A stretch of DNA of 64,000 nucleotides from Thermococcus sp. Bubb.Bath. Its GTDB lineage: Archaea; Methanobacteriota_B; Thermococci; Thermococcales; Thermococcaceae. A model generated the notes under the pieces. That model was not told the DNA's origin, searched no databases, and worked only from the letters and a program-made list of their open reading frames with translations. Both the position numbers and the translations under genes were made by a program. The stretch lies in assembly GCF_012027595.1 (NCBI RefSeq), contig NZ_SNUR01000006.1, positions 24,036-88,035 of the forward strand, read 5' to 3'. Below are positions 24,649 through 33,972 of this stretch, in pieces. The first letter of the stretch is position 1; each line of letters opens with the position of its first letter.

Positions 24649-25383
24649 ATGGACTACATAACCATTGGCATTATAGCGTTCATTCTGAGCGTCGTCTTTT
24701 CCATCGGTGGGGTCGGAAGCGCGATAGCCATAGTCCCGACTATGACGTGGCTCGGGATACCGCTCATGGTGGCGAAGCCTACGGGCCTTTTCATAAACAC
24801 CCTCTCCATGCTCTCGGCAACGATTAAAAACATCAAACACGGCAAGCTCGACCACCGCTTCGGCCTTCCAATACTGATTATGGCGACAGTTTTTGCTCCC
24901 CTCGGTGCCTACTCAGGGAAGTTCATACCCAAAGAATACGTCCTTTGGGTCTTCATCGCATTCCTCCTGTACTCTGGCACAATGATGATCTTCTTCAAGC
25001 CGAGGTCGAGGGATGGAAACGGGAACCACATTGTCGAGGGCTCTCTAATTGGAAGTCTGGCCGGATTTCTCGGAGGCCTACTTGGCGTTGGGGGAGGGGG
25101 TATAATCAGTCCGACCCTCATAATGCTCGGTTACGAGCCGAAGAAAGTGGCCGCGACAACCGCTCTAGTGGTCTTCTTCTCGTCGCTGAGCGGCTTCTTA
25201 ACTTACTGGGGTATGGGCGCTCTCGACTGGAAGCTCCTCGGGGTTGTTTCCATCTCTGCGATAGCGGGCGGCTGGCTCGGGACCCATCTCATGCACTTCA
25301 AGATGAGCTCGGAGCAGGTGAAGAAAGTAATTGGTATTATCCTCTACCTGATAGCACTGAAGATGGTTCTCAAGGTTCTTTAA
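24649..25383 (+). CDS. TauE/SafE-family sulfite/sulfonate exporter-like protein, 244 aa
   Basis: Eight or so hydrophobic segments arranged as two DUF81 repeats. The first repeat has GGVGSAIAIVPTMTWLGIPLMVA and the second GGLLGVGGGGIISPTLIMLGYEPKKVAATTA, both family hallmarks. It probably exports sulfite, sulfoacetate or another small organic/sulfur anion. ATG 24649 follows GAGGTGAG. Divergent from the TDT gene; no downstream partner on this strand. Confidence 0.88.
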   Translation: MDYITIGIIAFILSVVFSIGGVGSAIAIVPTMTWLGIPLMVAKPTGLFINTLSMLSATIKNIKHGKLDHRFGLPILIMATVFAPLGAYSGKFIPKEYVLWVFIAFLLYSGTMMIFFKPRSRDGNGNHIVEGSLIGSLAGFLGGLLGVGGGGIISPTLIMLGYEPKKVAATTALVVFFSSLSGFLTYWGMGALDWKLLGVVSISAIAGGWLGTHLMHFKMSSEQVKKVIGIILYLIALKMVLKVL

Positions 25384-25501
25384 ATTGTCAGACCCTTCAG
25401 TATTTTCATCATTCAATCTTGCACCGTATCTAAAATCCTGTTTAGGGCCACAGGCAGCAAAAGAACATCAAAAGTTGCCAAAAACAAAACAATGGGGGCA
25501 A

Positions 25502-25891
25502 TCAACCCTCACGGTGCCCTTCCTTCTCTTTCTCCCGCTCTATCCTCTCCTTCCAGTATGGATCGACCCTGAGAACCTGCTCTATGAAGGCCCTGACAAC
25601 GTCCCCAACCTTTCCATAGGCACCGGTTACGACCGTTATCCCAAACTGGTTGAAGTATTCCATCGCCTTCCTTCCCATCCCGTAAACGATAACAACCTCC
25701 ACCCCGTTCTCCTGCATGAAGTTCGGTAGATCGCCAGAGCTGTGCTCCTCAAAGGGAACTGGGAGGACTTCAACTCCCCTTATCTCATTATCTTCTACGT
25801 CCACAAAGGTGAAGTACTTGGCCCTTCCAAAGTGTCCACTTATGGGACTTTCAAGTCCGAGGTTTTCATCAACCGGGAGCGCGATCCTCAT
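25502..25891 (-). CDS. NifX/NifB-family Fe-Mo-cofactor-fold protein, 129 aa
   Basis: Starts MRIALPVDENLGLESPISGHFGRAKYF and has the conserved stretches VVIVYGMGRKAMEYFNQFGI and GKVGDVVRAFIEQVL, the classic dinitrogenase iron-molybdenum cofactor biosynthesis domain. Members without nitrogenase may carry or sense Fe-S or Mo/W clusters. A highly charged C-terminal tail (RIEREKEKEGHREG) is added. ATG 25891 is chosen for GGTGAT just before it; the open frame extends to 25972 but passes through its own promoter. It is the second NifX-like gene of the window. Confidence 0.85.
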   Translation of the reverse strand: MRIALPVDENLGLESPISGHFGRAKYFTFVDVEDNEIRGVEVLPVPFEEHSSGDLPNFMQENGVEVVIVYGMGRKAMEYFNQFGITVVTGAYGKVGDVVRAFIEQVLRVDPYWKERIEREKEKEGHREG

Positions 25892-25902
25892 GATATCACC
25901 AC

Positions 25903-25946
25903 TATCTCTGAAAGTTTTTTCAGATATAAACTTTGTGCATATGCAC
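25903..25946 (-). promoter_or_regulatory. Promoter with flanking palindrome and hairpin, NifX-like gene
   Basis: Reading leftward: a perfect 12-bp palindrome GTGCATATGCAC (25935-25946), then AAGTTTATATCTG as TATA (about 25921-25933), then an inverted repeat CTGAAA-GTTT-TTTCAG (about 25905-25920) near the transcription start. The palindrome abuts the BRE, a place where an activator or repressor would act on TFB/TBP binding. Confidence 0.5.
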
Positions 25947-25998
25947 GCCTTCACTCCTTGAATATCTCCCAATCACAAGGTTCATGCTACCTTTCAGC

Positions 25999-26847
25999 TC
26001 AGCCCCGAATGCACACCAAACTGCCCTGGGGAACGTTGAGCTCCCTTGATATCGGCCTGCACTTCGCCTTGAGGAGGTAGAAAACCCTGCCATCTTTTAT
26101 TTCGCTCAGCGTCTCGAAGTTGCCCTGACCCTTCGCGATTATCACATCAGCCCCCTCAAAGACAGCCTTGAACTCGTCTGAGACTATGTTAATCGGGACT
26201 CCTACAATCCTTGTGCCCGTTGAGATTACCTCCCCAAGCTCTTCAAAGCCAGCATTCTTTAGGTCTTCAACTGTGGCATCGTTTATTATCGGTCCTTCCT
26301 TGCCAGCTATGTAGACTTTGAAATGCGGAAATACCTCTTTAAGCTTTTTCAGGAATAGCCTGTCAAAGTATATCTCCCCACAGTTGTCCGTGAGGTAGAG
26401 AAGGCTCTTAGCGTTTTTGAGGGCATTGAAGAGCTCCTCAGAATGGTCGATGTAAAGCTCCTCTTTGAGCATTGTCCTAACGTCCTCCTCAATCTTCTCA
26501 GGGGAGTAGCCAACCGCAAAGTCTATCACGTTTCCAATGATTGCGAGCTTCAGGGCAGTTTTGAGGTCGAGTTCCTCCTTTTCGAGTTCTTCCACCACTC
26601 TCTCCGCGAGCTTGCTGGAGAGCTCCTTGTACCCCTTAAACGGGTCGTCATTGTCTATAACCCCGTAAACGCCGAGGAAGACCTCGCTCCCAAAAATCGC
26701 TGGAACGGAGTCCTCACGGATGTTTGCCATCAGCTTCGCCGCCTCGATAACTCCCCGCTTTCTCAGTTCAAGGTCATCGGTCCCCATCTCAACTATTCTT
26801 TGGCATTGGTCTGCAGCACAGGCAAAGCACTCGTAGTGAATCTTCAT
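25999..26847 (-). CDS. DUF89-family metal-dependent phosphatase-like protein
   Basis: 282 residues fitting DUF89/ARMT1 damage-control phosphatases: N-terminal CFACAADQCQRI, central LLYLTDNCGEIYFDRLFL (the D-N-C/A-G-E metal and phosphate site), and late FEGADVIIAKGQGNFETLSE with the conserved Lys-Gly-Gln-Gly-Asn. The family removes phosphate from damaged or harmful sugar phosphates with a divalent metal. The start at ATG 26847 has GGGGGAT at suitable spacing; ATG 26853 is too close. Adjacent, but separately promoted, is the NifX-like gene. Confidence 0.88.
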   Translation of the reverse strand: MKIHYECFACAADQCQRIVEMGTDDLELRKRGVIEAAKLMANIREDSVPAIFGSEVFLGVYGVIDNDDPFKGYKELSSKLAERVVEELEKEELDLKTALKLAIIGNVIDFAVGYSPEKIEEDVRTMLKEELYIDHSEELFNALKNAKSLLYLTDNCGEIYFDRLFLKKLKEVFPHFKVYIAGKEGPIINDATVEDLKNAGFEELGEVISTGTRIVGVPINIVSDEFKAVFEGADVIIAKGQGNFETLSEIKDGRVFYLLKAKCRPISRELNVPQGSLVCIRG

Positions 26848-26936
26848 GCCCATCCCCCTTTGAGTTATTACTGCAGATTAAACGGGTTTTGCTTTAACTG
26901 TTGGCGTATCAACTTTGCCCCTTAACGCATATTAAC

Positions 26937-27120
26937 CGAAGAAACTTTGCCATGCAAAGTTTTATCAAAGGTTGTGGTTCTTGTTTGTGTGATTTTTGAG
27001 TGAGTTTTCCTTAGAAATTTGCCGTTTCTTCGTGGATTCTGGCTTTTAGTGAGTTTGTTTGAGCGAGTTTGCTTTGTAATCGACGCCCAAAGGGCGTCAA
27101 GGAGAGAGAAACTCCTTTAA
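26937..27120. repeat. Dispersed repeat region with stacked inverted repeats
   Basis: About 400 bp (26870-27283) hold no convincing gene. Within it, GAAACTTTGC-CAT-GCAAAGTTTT (26941-26963) followed by ATCAAAG is nearly identical to the element at 63937-63966. Further on, GTGAGTTT, GTGAGTTTG and GCGAGTTTG recur at short intervals (about 26999-27070). Then come a perfect dyad GACGCCC-AAA-GGGCGTC (27082-27098) and a second dyad AAGGAG/CTCCTT (27099-27117). I recall closely similar text at many loci in Thermococcus genomes, often mis-called as small ORFs. Function unknown. Confidence 0.6.
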
Positions 27121-27283
27121 AAAAGCCAGTGCTTGTTGAATTCTGTATCAGGAGAGCTTTTTAGAATGAAAATCCGCGTAGAAAGGCCATTTTAAAGGAA
27201 CCACGAGCCTTGATCAAACTCAATGGGACTATCGTCCCGTGCGTTGAAGCGAAGCTTCAACGTCGCGTAGGCGAAGTTTGTTA
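27121..27283. other. Intergenic remainder with hairpin after tRNA-Gly
   Basis: No coding sequence is seen. An 8-bp inverted repeat GTTGAAGC-GAA-GCTTCAAC (27243-27261) lies about 25 nt beyond the tRNA 3' end on the minus strand and could act in processing or termination. The rest is AT-rich and featureless. Confidence 0.4.
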
Positions 27284-27361
27284 TGGTGCGGTGGCCGGGA
27301 TTCGAACCCGGGTTACCGGCTTGGGAGGCCGGTGTCCTAGACCAGGCTAGACTACCACCGC
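27284..27361 (-). tRNA. tRNA-Gly(CCC)
   Basis: Minus strand. Acceptor arm GCGGTGG pairs with CCACCGC, the anticodon stem is CCGGC/GCCGG with loop CTCCCAA (anticodon CCC, reading GGG), and the T arm CGGGTTCGAATCCCG is canonical. The 3' CCA is encoded (27284-27286). No intron is visible. It stands alone between the repeat region and the rpoH promoter. Confidence 0.95.
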
Positions 27362-27523
27362 GCGAAGGGTGTATCGAGAACTACGTTTAAAAATTTTGCG
27401 CAGGGGAGGGTCCTGCCGCAACGACCTGGATGTACATTGATGTCCTCCATGGCATCTTTTCGCTCAAAAACTCCTTCTTAAACTTTTCGTAACCTCTATA
27501 AACCCCTCACCGCAGTCCGACCA

Positions 27524-27542
27524 CGAAAAGCTTATATAGGTG
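27524..27542 (+). promoter_or_regulatory. Promoter of the RNA polymerase operon
   Basis: CGAAAAGCTTATATAGG is a strong BRE/TATA. Transcription would begin near 27562, giving a leader of about 40 nt with AAGGGGG (27586-27592) before the GTG start of rpoH at 27601. Confidence 0.7.
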
Positions 27543-27600
27543 AACCCAGACCGGGGGGTAGTGGCAATCATTCTGAAAAACTGTAAGGGGGCATTTCTCG

Positions 27601-27849
27601 GTGGCGGCGAAGAAAGAATTTAACGTGTTCATGCATGAGCTGGTGCCGGAACATAGGATACTCGGCGAGGAGGAGAGGGAGGAGCTCCTCAAGAAATATC
27701 GTATCAAGCTCTCTCAGCTTCCGCAGATACTCGCTTCTGACCCGGCGGCCGTTGAGCTTGAGGCCAAACCCGGTGATGTGATCGAAATCAAGAGAAAGAG
27801 TCCCACCGCGGGCGTTTACTACTACTACCGCCTCGTGGTCGAAGGATGA
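27601..27849 (+). CDS. rpoH: DNA-directed RNA polymerase subunit H (Rpb5 C-terminal-like)
   Basis: 82 residues: [28 protein letters not shown], then [12 protein letters not shown] and [24 protein letters not shown], the invariant end of archaeal RpoH and eukaryotic Rpb5. It binds the jaw of RNA polymerase. GTG start at 27601, with AAGGGGG upstream. It is the first gene of the transcription/translation operon, 15 bp before rpoB. Confidence 0.97.
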   Translation: MAAKKEFNVFMHELVPEHRILGEEEREELLKKYRIKLSQLPQILASDPAAVELEAKPGDVIEIKRKSPTAGVYYYYRLVVEG

Positions 27850-27864
27850 TTCTGAGGTGAGAAC

Positions 27865-30800
27865 ATGAGTGTTAGAGGACCTACCGTCGTTGATGTTACT
27901 CCGGACGACCTCTGGCTCGTTATGGAGTCATACTGGAAGGAAATGGGTCTTGTGCGGCAGCACCTTGACTCTTACAATGCATTTATCGATCACGGCCTCC
28001 AGGAGGTCATAGACGAGTTCGGCGGCGTGAAGCCCGACATACCAAACTTCGAGGTTAAGTTCGGTAAAATACGCATCGGGGAACCCATCTTTCAGGAAGC
28101 CCAGGGACAGAGGAGGCCCCTTTATCCGATGGATGCAAGGATAAGAAACCTGACTTATTCAGCGCCCCTGTTCCTTGAGCTCATTCCAGTTATCAACGGC
28201 ATAGAACAGGAGCCCACTGAGGTCAGGGTTGGGGAGCTTCCGATAATGCTCAAGTCCAAGGTCTGCAGGCTTAATGGCCTCAGCGATAAGGAGCTTGAGG
28301 AGCTCGGCGAAGACCCCAAGGATCCCGGTGGATACTTCATTATAAACGGTTCTGAGAGGGTTATAGTCTCTATCGAGGACCTCGCCCCGAACAAGGCCCT
28401 AGTTGAGCGCGATGAGAGGCAGAACAGGATATTGGCTAAGGTATTCTCATACAGGCACGGTTACCGCGCCCTTATCACAGTTGAGAGGAAGAAAGACGGC
28501 CTGCTCTACGTTAACATTCCTAACGTTCCTAAACCTGTTAAGTTCGTCTATGTTATGCGTGCCCTCGGTCTCATTACCGATAAGGAGATAGTGGAGGCTG
28601 TAAGCGACGACCCAAGGATACAGCAGGTTCTCTTCGACAATCTTGAAGATGCAGGGGACATCAGGACTCAGGAGGAGGCCATGGACTACATAGGCAAGCT
28701 CGCACTTCCAGGTCAGCCAAAGGAGTACAGGCTCAGGAGGGCCGAGCACATCATAGACAACAACCTCCTACCCCACATGGGCGTTGAGTCCGAGAACAGG
28801 CGCGCCAAGGCTTACTACCTCGGCATGATGGCACTTAAGGTTCTGGAGCTTTCGCTGGGCCTCCGCGGCGAGGACGATAAGGACCACTACGCCAACAAGA
28901 GGCTCAAGCTCGCTGGAGACCTCCTAAAGGACCTCTTCCGCGTTGCCTTCGGCCAGCTTGTCAAGGACATGCAGTATCAGATGACCAAGACCTACCAGAG
29001 GAAGGGCGAGAGGTACACCTTCGAGAACATCCAGCGCTTCGTGAGGAACTCCGTAAGGCCTGACGTCTTAAGCGAGAGGATTGAGCACGCCCTGGCGACG
29101 GGTTCATGGCCCGGTGGGAGAACCGGTGTCAGCCAGCTTCTCGACAGGACGAACTACATGTCTACACTCTCCCACCTTAGGCGCGTTACCTCCCCGCTGA
29201 GCAGAGAACAGCCCCATTTCGAGGCCCGTGATCTACACGGAACTCACTGGGGTAGGATATGTCCTACCGAAACCCCAGAAGGCCCGAACTGTGGTCTCGT
29301 CAAGAATCTCGCCCTAATGTCTCAGATAACCACTGGAATACCCGAGGAGGAGATACGTGAATACCTCAACAGGCTGGGCATCGTTTCTATTGAGGAGAGG
29401 CGTCCCGGACCAGGCCTTTACAGGGTCTACCTCAACGGCATTCTCATCGGAACGGTTGAGGACGGCAGAAAGCTTGTGGAGACCATACGGAAGGACAGGA
29501 GAAGCGGAAAGATAAGCGACGTTATAAACGTGGCCCTATATGAAGAGGAGGACGTTAGGGAGGTTTACATCAACAGCGACGACGGTAGGGTCAGGAGGCC
29601 GCTCATCATAGTCGAGAACGGAAAGCCAAAGCTCACGAGGGAGCACGTTGAGGCCATAAAGAGCGGTGCCCTAAGCTGGAGCGACCTTGTGAAGATGGGC
29701 GTTATCGAATACCTAGATGCCGAGGAAGAGGAGAACGCCCTCGTCGCCACCTGGCCGTGGGAGGTCACGGAGGAGCACACCCACCTTGAACTCATGCCCG
29801 CCGCTATCCTCGGTATCCCCGCTTCACTCGTTCCCTACCCTGAGCACAACGCCGCCCCGCGTAACACCTACGGTGCAGGTATGGCCAAGCAGAGCCTCGG
29901 TTTTGGTGCGGCCAACTACCGCATAAGGGTTGACACACGCGGCCATCTCATGCACTATCCACAGGTTCCGCTTGTTAACTCAAGGATAATGAAGGCCGTC
30001 GGTTTCGAGGAGAGGCCGGCCGGTCAGAACTTCATCGTCGCGGTGCTGAGCTACGGCGGTTACAACATGGAAGATGCGGTTATAATGAACAAGGCCTCGA
30101 TAGAGCGCGGGCTCGGCAGGAGCACGTTCTTCAGGACGTACGAGGCTGAGGAGAAGCGCTACCTCGGAGGTCAGACCGACCGCTTTGAGAAGCCGGACCC
30201 GACGATAAAGGGCTACCTGGGAGACAGGTACTACCGCAACCTTGATGAGGATGGTATAATATTCCCCGAGTCAAAGGTTGAGGGCAAGGACGTCCTCGTT
30301 GGCAGGACCTCTCCACCCAGGTTCCTTGAGGAGCAGAGCGGCCTCGGCGGGGTAACCCTCCAGGAGAGGCGTGAGACGAGCATAGCGGTAAGGCCGAGCG
30401 AGAGGGGTGTGGTCGACAAGGTTATCCTGACTGAGACCGGGGATGGGACCAAGCTCGTCAAGGTCACCACCAGGGACCTCCGCATTCCCGAGCTGGGCGA
30501 CAAGTTCGCCTCAAGGCATGGTCAGAAGGGTGTCATAGGCATGATAATCCCACAGGAGGACATGCCCTGGAGCGAGAGTGGAATAGTGCCAGATCTCATA
30601 GTCAACCCGCATGGTATCCCGAGCCGTATGACCGTAGGACAACTCATTGAGGCCATCGGTGGAAAGGTTGCCTCACTAACGGGAAGGAGGGTTGACGGTA
30701 CTGCCTTCATCGGTGAGCCGGAGGAGAAGCTCAGGAAGGAGCTTGAGGAGCTTGGATTCAAGCACAACGGAAGGGAAGTCATGTACGATGGCATAACCGG

Positions 30801-31233
30801 AAGGCGCTTGGAGGCGGAGATATTTGTCGGCGTCATCTACTACCAGAGACTTCACCACATGGTCGCGGACAAGATGCACGCGCGCTCCCGTGGTCCGGTT
30901 CAGGTGCTCACCAAGCAGCCGACAGAGGGTAGGGCCAGGGAAGGTGGTCTCAGGTTTGGTGAGATGGAGAGGGATGTGCTCATTGGCCACGGTGCCGCGA
31001 TGCTTATCATTGAGCGTCTTTTGGAGGAGAGCGATAAGACCGAGGTCTGGGTCTGCGAGAGCTGTGGGCACATTGCCATAGAGGACAAGCGCAGGGGTAA
31101 GGTGTACTGCCCGGTCTGCGGTGAGGAGGAGAGGATAAGCAAGGTCGAGATGAGCTATGCGTTCAAACTCCTCCTCGACGAGCTGAAGGCTATGGCCATT
31201 AGGCCTTCCCTCAAGCTTAGGGATAGGGTGTGA
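27865..31233 (+). CDS. rpoB: DNA-directed RNA polymerase subunit B
   Basis: 1122 residues in one chain (methanogens and halophiles often split it into B' and B''). Landmarks are the fork and wall regions with [39 protein letters not shown], the hybrid-binding [15 protein letters not shown], and the C-terminal zinc site [23 protein letters not shown]. It makes the second half of the catalytic centre. It overlaps the open frame of rpoA1 by a few bases and is preceded by GAGGTGAG. No intein interrupts it. Confidence 0.98.
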   Translation: MSVRGPTVVDVTPDDLWLVMESYWKEMGLVRQHLDSYNAFIDHGLQEVIDEFGGVKPDIPNFEVKFGKIRIGEPIFQEAQGQRRPLYPMDARIRNLTYSAPLFLELIPVINGIEQEPTEVRVGELPIMLKSKVCRLNGLSDKELEELGEDPKDPGGYFIINGSERVIVSIEDLAPNKALVERDERQNRILAKVFSYRHGYRALITVERKKDGLLYVNIPNVPKPVKFVYVMRALGLITDKEIVEAVSDDPRIQQVLFDNLEDAGDIRTQEEAMDYIGKLALPGQPKEYRLRRAEHIIDNNLLPHMGVESENRRAKAYYLGMMALKVLELSLGLRGEDDKDHYANKRLKLAGDLLKDLFRVAFGQLVKDMQYQMTKTYQRKGERYTFENIQRFVRNSVRPDVLSERIEHALATGSWPGGRTGVSQLLDRTNYMSTLSHLRRVTSPLSREQPHFEARDLHGTHWGRICPTETPEGPNCGLVKNLALMSQITTGIPEEEIREYLNRLGIVSIEERRPGPGLYRVYLNGILIGTVEDGRKLVETIRKDRRSGKISDVINVALYEEEDVREVYINSDDGRVRRPLIIVENGKPKLTREHVEAIKSGALSWSDLVKMGVIEYLDAEEEENALVATWPWEVTEEHTHLELMPAAILGIPASLVPYPEHNAAPRNTYGAGMAKQSLGFGAANYRIRVDTRGHLMHYPQVPLVNSRIMKAVGFEERPAGQNFIVAVLSYGGYNMEDAVIMNKASIERGLGRSTFFRTYEAEEKRYLGGQTDRFEKPDPTIKGYLGDRYYRNLDEDGIIFPESKVEGKDVLVGRTSPPRFLEEQSGLGGVTLQERRETSIAVRPSERGVVDKVILTETGDGTKLVKVTTRDLRIPELGDKFASRHGQKGVIGMIIPQEDMPWSESGIVPDLIVNPHGIPSRMTVGQLIEAIGGKVASLTGRRVDGTAFIGEPEEKLRKELEELGFKHNGREVMYDGITGRRLEAEIFVGVIYYQRLHHMVADKMHARSRGPVQVLTKQPTEGRAREGGLRFGEMERDVLIGHGAAMLIIERLLEESDKTEVWVCESCGHIAIEDKRRGKVYCPVCGEEERISKVEMSYAFKLLLDELKAMAIRPSLKLRDRV

Positions 31234-31238
31234 GAGCC

Positions 31239-33962
31239 ATGCAGTCGATGAAAAAGGTCATTGGGAGTATCGAGTTTGGAATCCTCTCACCGCAGGAAAT
31301 AAGGAAGATGAGTGCGGCCGAGATAAGCGTTCCCGACACCTACGATGATGACGGCTACCCCATAGAGGGTGGCCTCATGGACAAGAGGCTCGGTGTCATC
31401 GACCCAGGTCTTCGCTGTGAGACCTGTGGTGCCAGGGCTGGGGAGTGCCCCGGTCATTTTGGTCACATAGAGCTCGCCCGTCCGGTAGTCCACGTTGGAT
31501 TCGCCAAAACGGTTCAGAGGCTCCTTGAGAGCACGTGCAGGGAATGTGGAAGGGTAAAGCTCACCGACGAAGAGATAGAGGAGTACATGCAGAAATTCGA
31601 GGTCATCGGCGACAGGAAGAAGGCCAAGGACAAGCTTATCAAGGAGATACACAAGAAGGCCAAGGAGAGGATGGTCTGCCCCCACTGCGGCGCCCCACAG
31701 TTCCCCATCAAATTCGAGAGACCAACGGTCTACTACGAGCTCAGGAAGGACGAAGAAGGCAAGGAGTACAAGCACAGGATGATGCCCAGCGAGATAAGGG
31801 AGCGCTTTGAGAGGATACCCGACAAGGACCTCCCGGTTCTGGGCCTCGACCCTGAGAAGGCTAGGCCGGAGTGGATGATACTGACGGTCCTCCCGGTTCC
31901 GCCGGTTACAATGAGGCCCTCAATAACACTTGAGAGCGGCATTCGTGCCGAGGACGACCTCACCCATAAGCTCGTCGACATTATCCGTATCAACAACCGC
32001 CTTAAGTCCAACATCGAGGCCGGTGCGCCACAGCTCATCATTGAGGACCTCTGGGACCTCCTCCAGTACCACGTTACCACATACTTCAACAACGAGACCT
32101 CCGGTATTCCACCTGCCAAGCACAAGAGTGGAAGGCCGCTTAAGACCCTCGCCCAGCGTCTAAAGGGTAAGGAGGGCAGATTTAGAGGAAACCTCAGCGG
32201 TAAGCGTGTCAACTTCTCCGCTCGTACGGTCATCAGCCCCGACCCGATGATAAGCATCAACGAGGTTGGTGTTCCACTCGCCATAGCTATGGAGCTCACC
32301 GTTCCGGAGAAAGTCACCGAGTTCAACTTTGAAAAGCTGAAGCAGAGGGTTCTCAACGGACCCGAGAAGTACCCCGGTGCCAACTACGTAATCGACCCTG
32401 AGGGAAGAAGAATACGTATAATGGAAACCAACCGCGAGAAAATTGTCAATGAACTCCTCGACCTCGGGTGGACGGTTGAGAGGCACCTTGAGGATGGCGA
32501 CATCGTTCTCTTCAACCGTCAGCCTTCGCTCCACAGGATGTCCATTATGGCCCACCGCGTTCGCGTTATGCCCTACAGGACCTTCCGCCTCAACCTGCCG
32601 GTCTGCCCGCCATATAACGCCGACTTCGATGGTGACGAGATGAACCTCCACGTCCCGCAGACGGAGGAGGCTCAGGCCGAAGCAAAGATACTCATGGAAG
32701 TCCAGAACCATATCATATCCCCAAGGTACGGAGGCCCGCTCATCGCCGGAATCCAGGACCACATCTCAGGTGGATACCTCCTCACGCGCGAGGGAGCGTA
32801 CTTCACCAGAATAGAGGTCGAGCAGATGCTCACCTTCGCCGGCGTTGAGATTGATGAGCTCCCGGAGCCAGATAAGTTCGAGAACGGTCAGCCCCTCTGG
32901 AGCGGGAAGAGGATATTCTCACTCCTGCTTCCTGATGACTTAACTATATGGTACAGGAACAAGCTCTGCGACGAGCCGGAGCGCTGTGCGGCAATAGAGA
33001 AACTCATAGAAGAGAAGCTCGTTCCGGATCCGGAGGAAGTTAGGGCGATCGCCTACGATGGCTTCGTCTACATCCAGAACGGGAAGCTTCTCAGTGGTGC
33101 TATTGACAAGAAGGCCTACGGAAGGGAGGACGGAAAGCTCCTCGACCTTATAGTGAGGGAGTACGGCGCCGACAGGGCTAGACAGTTCCTTGACCAGGTC
33201 ACGAAGCTCACCATCTGGGTCATCACTCACAAGGGCTTTACAACGGCTATTGACGACGAAGATCTTCCAAGAGAGGCCCTCGACAGGATACACGAGATCA
33301 TCCGCGAGGCGGAGGAGAGGGTTAACAGCCTCATAGAGGCCTACAAGAGGGGGGAGCTTGAGCCCCTGCCTGGTAAAACCCTTGAGGATACCCTTGAGAG
33401 CAAGATCATGGCAGTCTTGGCTGAGGCGCGTGACAACGCGGGTAAGGTCGCCGAGCGCTACCTCGGTATGGGCAACCACGCGGTCATCATGGCCAAGACT
33501 GGAGCTAGGGGTAAGATACTCAACATCACCCAGATGGCTGCTATGCTCGGCCAGCAGTCCATCCGTGGTAAGCGTCTCTACCGTGGCTACCGCGGAAGGG
33601 TTTTGAGCCACTTCAAGCAGGGAGACCTCGGCGCCAGGGCTAAGGGCTTCGTTACCAACTCGTACAAGAGTGGTCTAACGCCACAGGAGTACTTCTTCCA
33701 CGCAATGGGTGGAAGGGAAGGTCTCGTCGATACTGCGGTTAGGACTGCCCAGAGCGGTTACATGCAGAGAAGGCTGATCAACGCCCTTCAGGACCTCAAG
33801 GTTGACTACGATGGAACGGTCAGGGATCCGACGGGAATCATAGTCCAGTTCAAGTACGGAGAGGACGGCGTTGATCCAATGCGTAGCTGGGGTGGAAAGA
33901 CCCTAGACGTGGACAGAATTATCGTGAGAACACTCGCAAAGAAGAGGAGCGGGAAGGCGTGA
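31239..33962 (+). CDS. rpoA1: DNA-directed RNA polymerase subunit A' (RpoA1)
   Basis: 907 residues including the catalytic Mg-binding motif NADFDGDEMN at about residue 450, an N-terminal zinc cluster CETCGARAGECPGHFGHIE and a second site CRECG...CPHCG. The bridge helix region is near FHAMGGREGLVDTAVRTA. It forms most of the clamp and active site; the C-terminal part is encoded separately as rpoA2, the usual archaeal split. The ATG at 31239 matches the usual MQSMKKVIGS start; GTG 31230 is an alternative that overlaps rpoB. No intein is present. Confidence 0.97.
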   Translation: MQSMKKVIGSIEFGILSPQEIRKMSAAEISVPDTYDDDGYPIEGGLMDKRLGVIDPGLRCETCGARAGECPGHFGHIELARPVVHVGFAKTVQRLLESTCRECGRVKLTDEEIEEYMQKFEVIGDRKKAKDKLIKEIHKKAKERMVCPHCGAPQFPIKFERPTVYYELRKDEEGKEYKHRMMPSEIRERFERIPDKDLPVLGLDPEKARPEWMILTVLPVPPVTMRPSITLESGIRAEDDLTHKLVDIIRINNRLKSNIEAGAPQLIIEDLWDLLQYHVTTYFNNETSGIPPAKHKSGRPLKTLAQRLKGKEGRFRGNLSGKRVNFSARTVISPDPMISINEVGVPLAIAMELTVPEKVTEFNFEKLKQRVLNGPEKYPGANYVIDPEGRRIRIMETNREKIVNELLDLGWTVERHLEDGDIVLFNRQPSLHRMSIMAHRVRVMPYRTFRLNLPVCPPYNADFDGDEMNLHVPQTEEAQAEAKILMEVQNHIISPRYGGPLIAGIQDHISGGYLLTREGAYFTRIEVEQMLTFAGVEIDELPEPDKFENGQPLWSGKRIFSLLLPDDLTIWYRNKLCDEPERCAAIEKLIEEKLVPDPEEVRAIAYDGFVYIQNGKLLSGAIDKKAYGREDGKLLDLIVREYGADRARQFLDQVTKLTIWVITHKGFTTAIDDEDLPREALDRIHEIIREAEERVNSLIEAYKRGELEPLPGKTLEDTLESKIMAVLAEARDNAGKVAERYLGMGNHAVIMAKTGARGKILNITQMAAMLGQQSIRGKRLYRGYRGRVLSHFKQGDLGARAKGFVTNSYKSGLTPQEYFFHAMGGREGLVDTAVRTAQSGYMQRRLINALQDLKVDYDGTVRDPTGIIVQFKYGEDGVDPMRSWGGKTLDVDRIIVRTLAKKRSGKA

Positions 33963-33972
33963 GGTGAGGAAG

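Noticed and set aside
25370..25425. C/D sRNA on the minus strand near ATGATGA after TauE
   Set aside because: ATGATGA is followed by CTGA after only about 5 nt and again after about 14 nt, with no C' box, so the geometry is wrong.
25385..25729. 114-residue plus-strand frame after the TauE gene
   Set aside because: Antisense to the NifX-like gene over most of its length and lacking a ribosome site.
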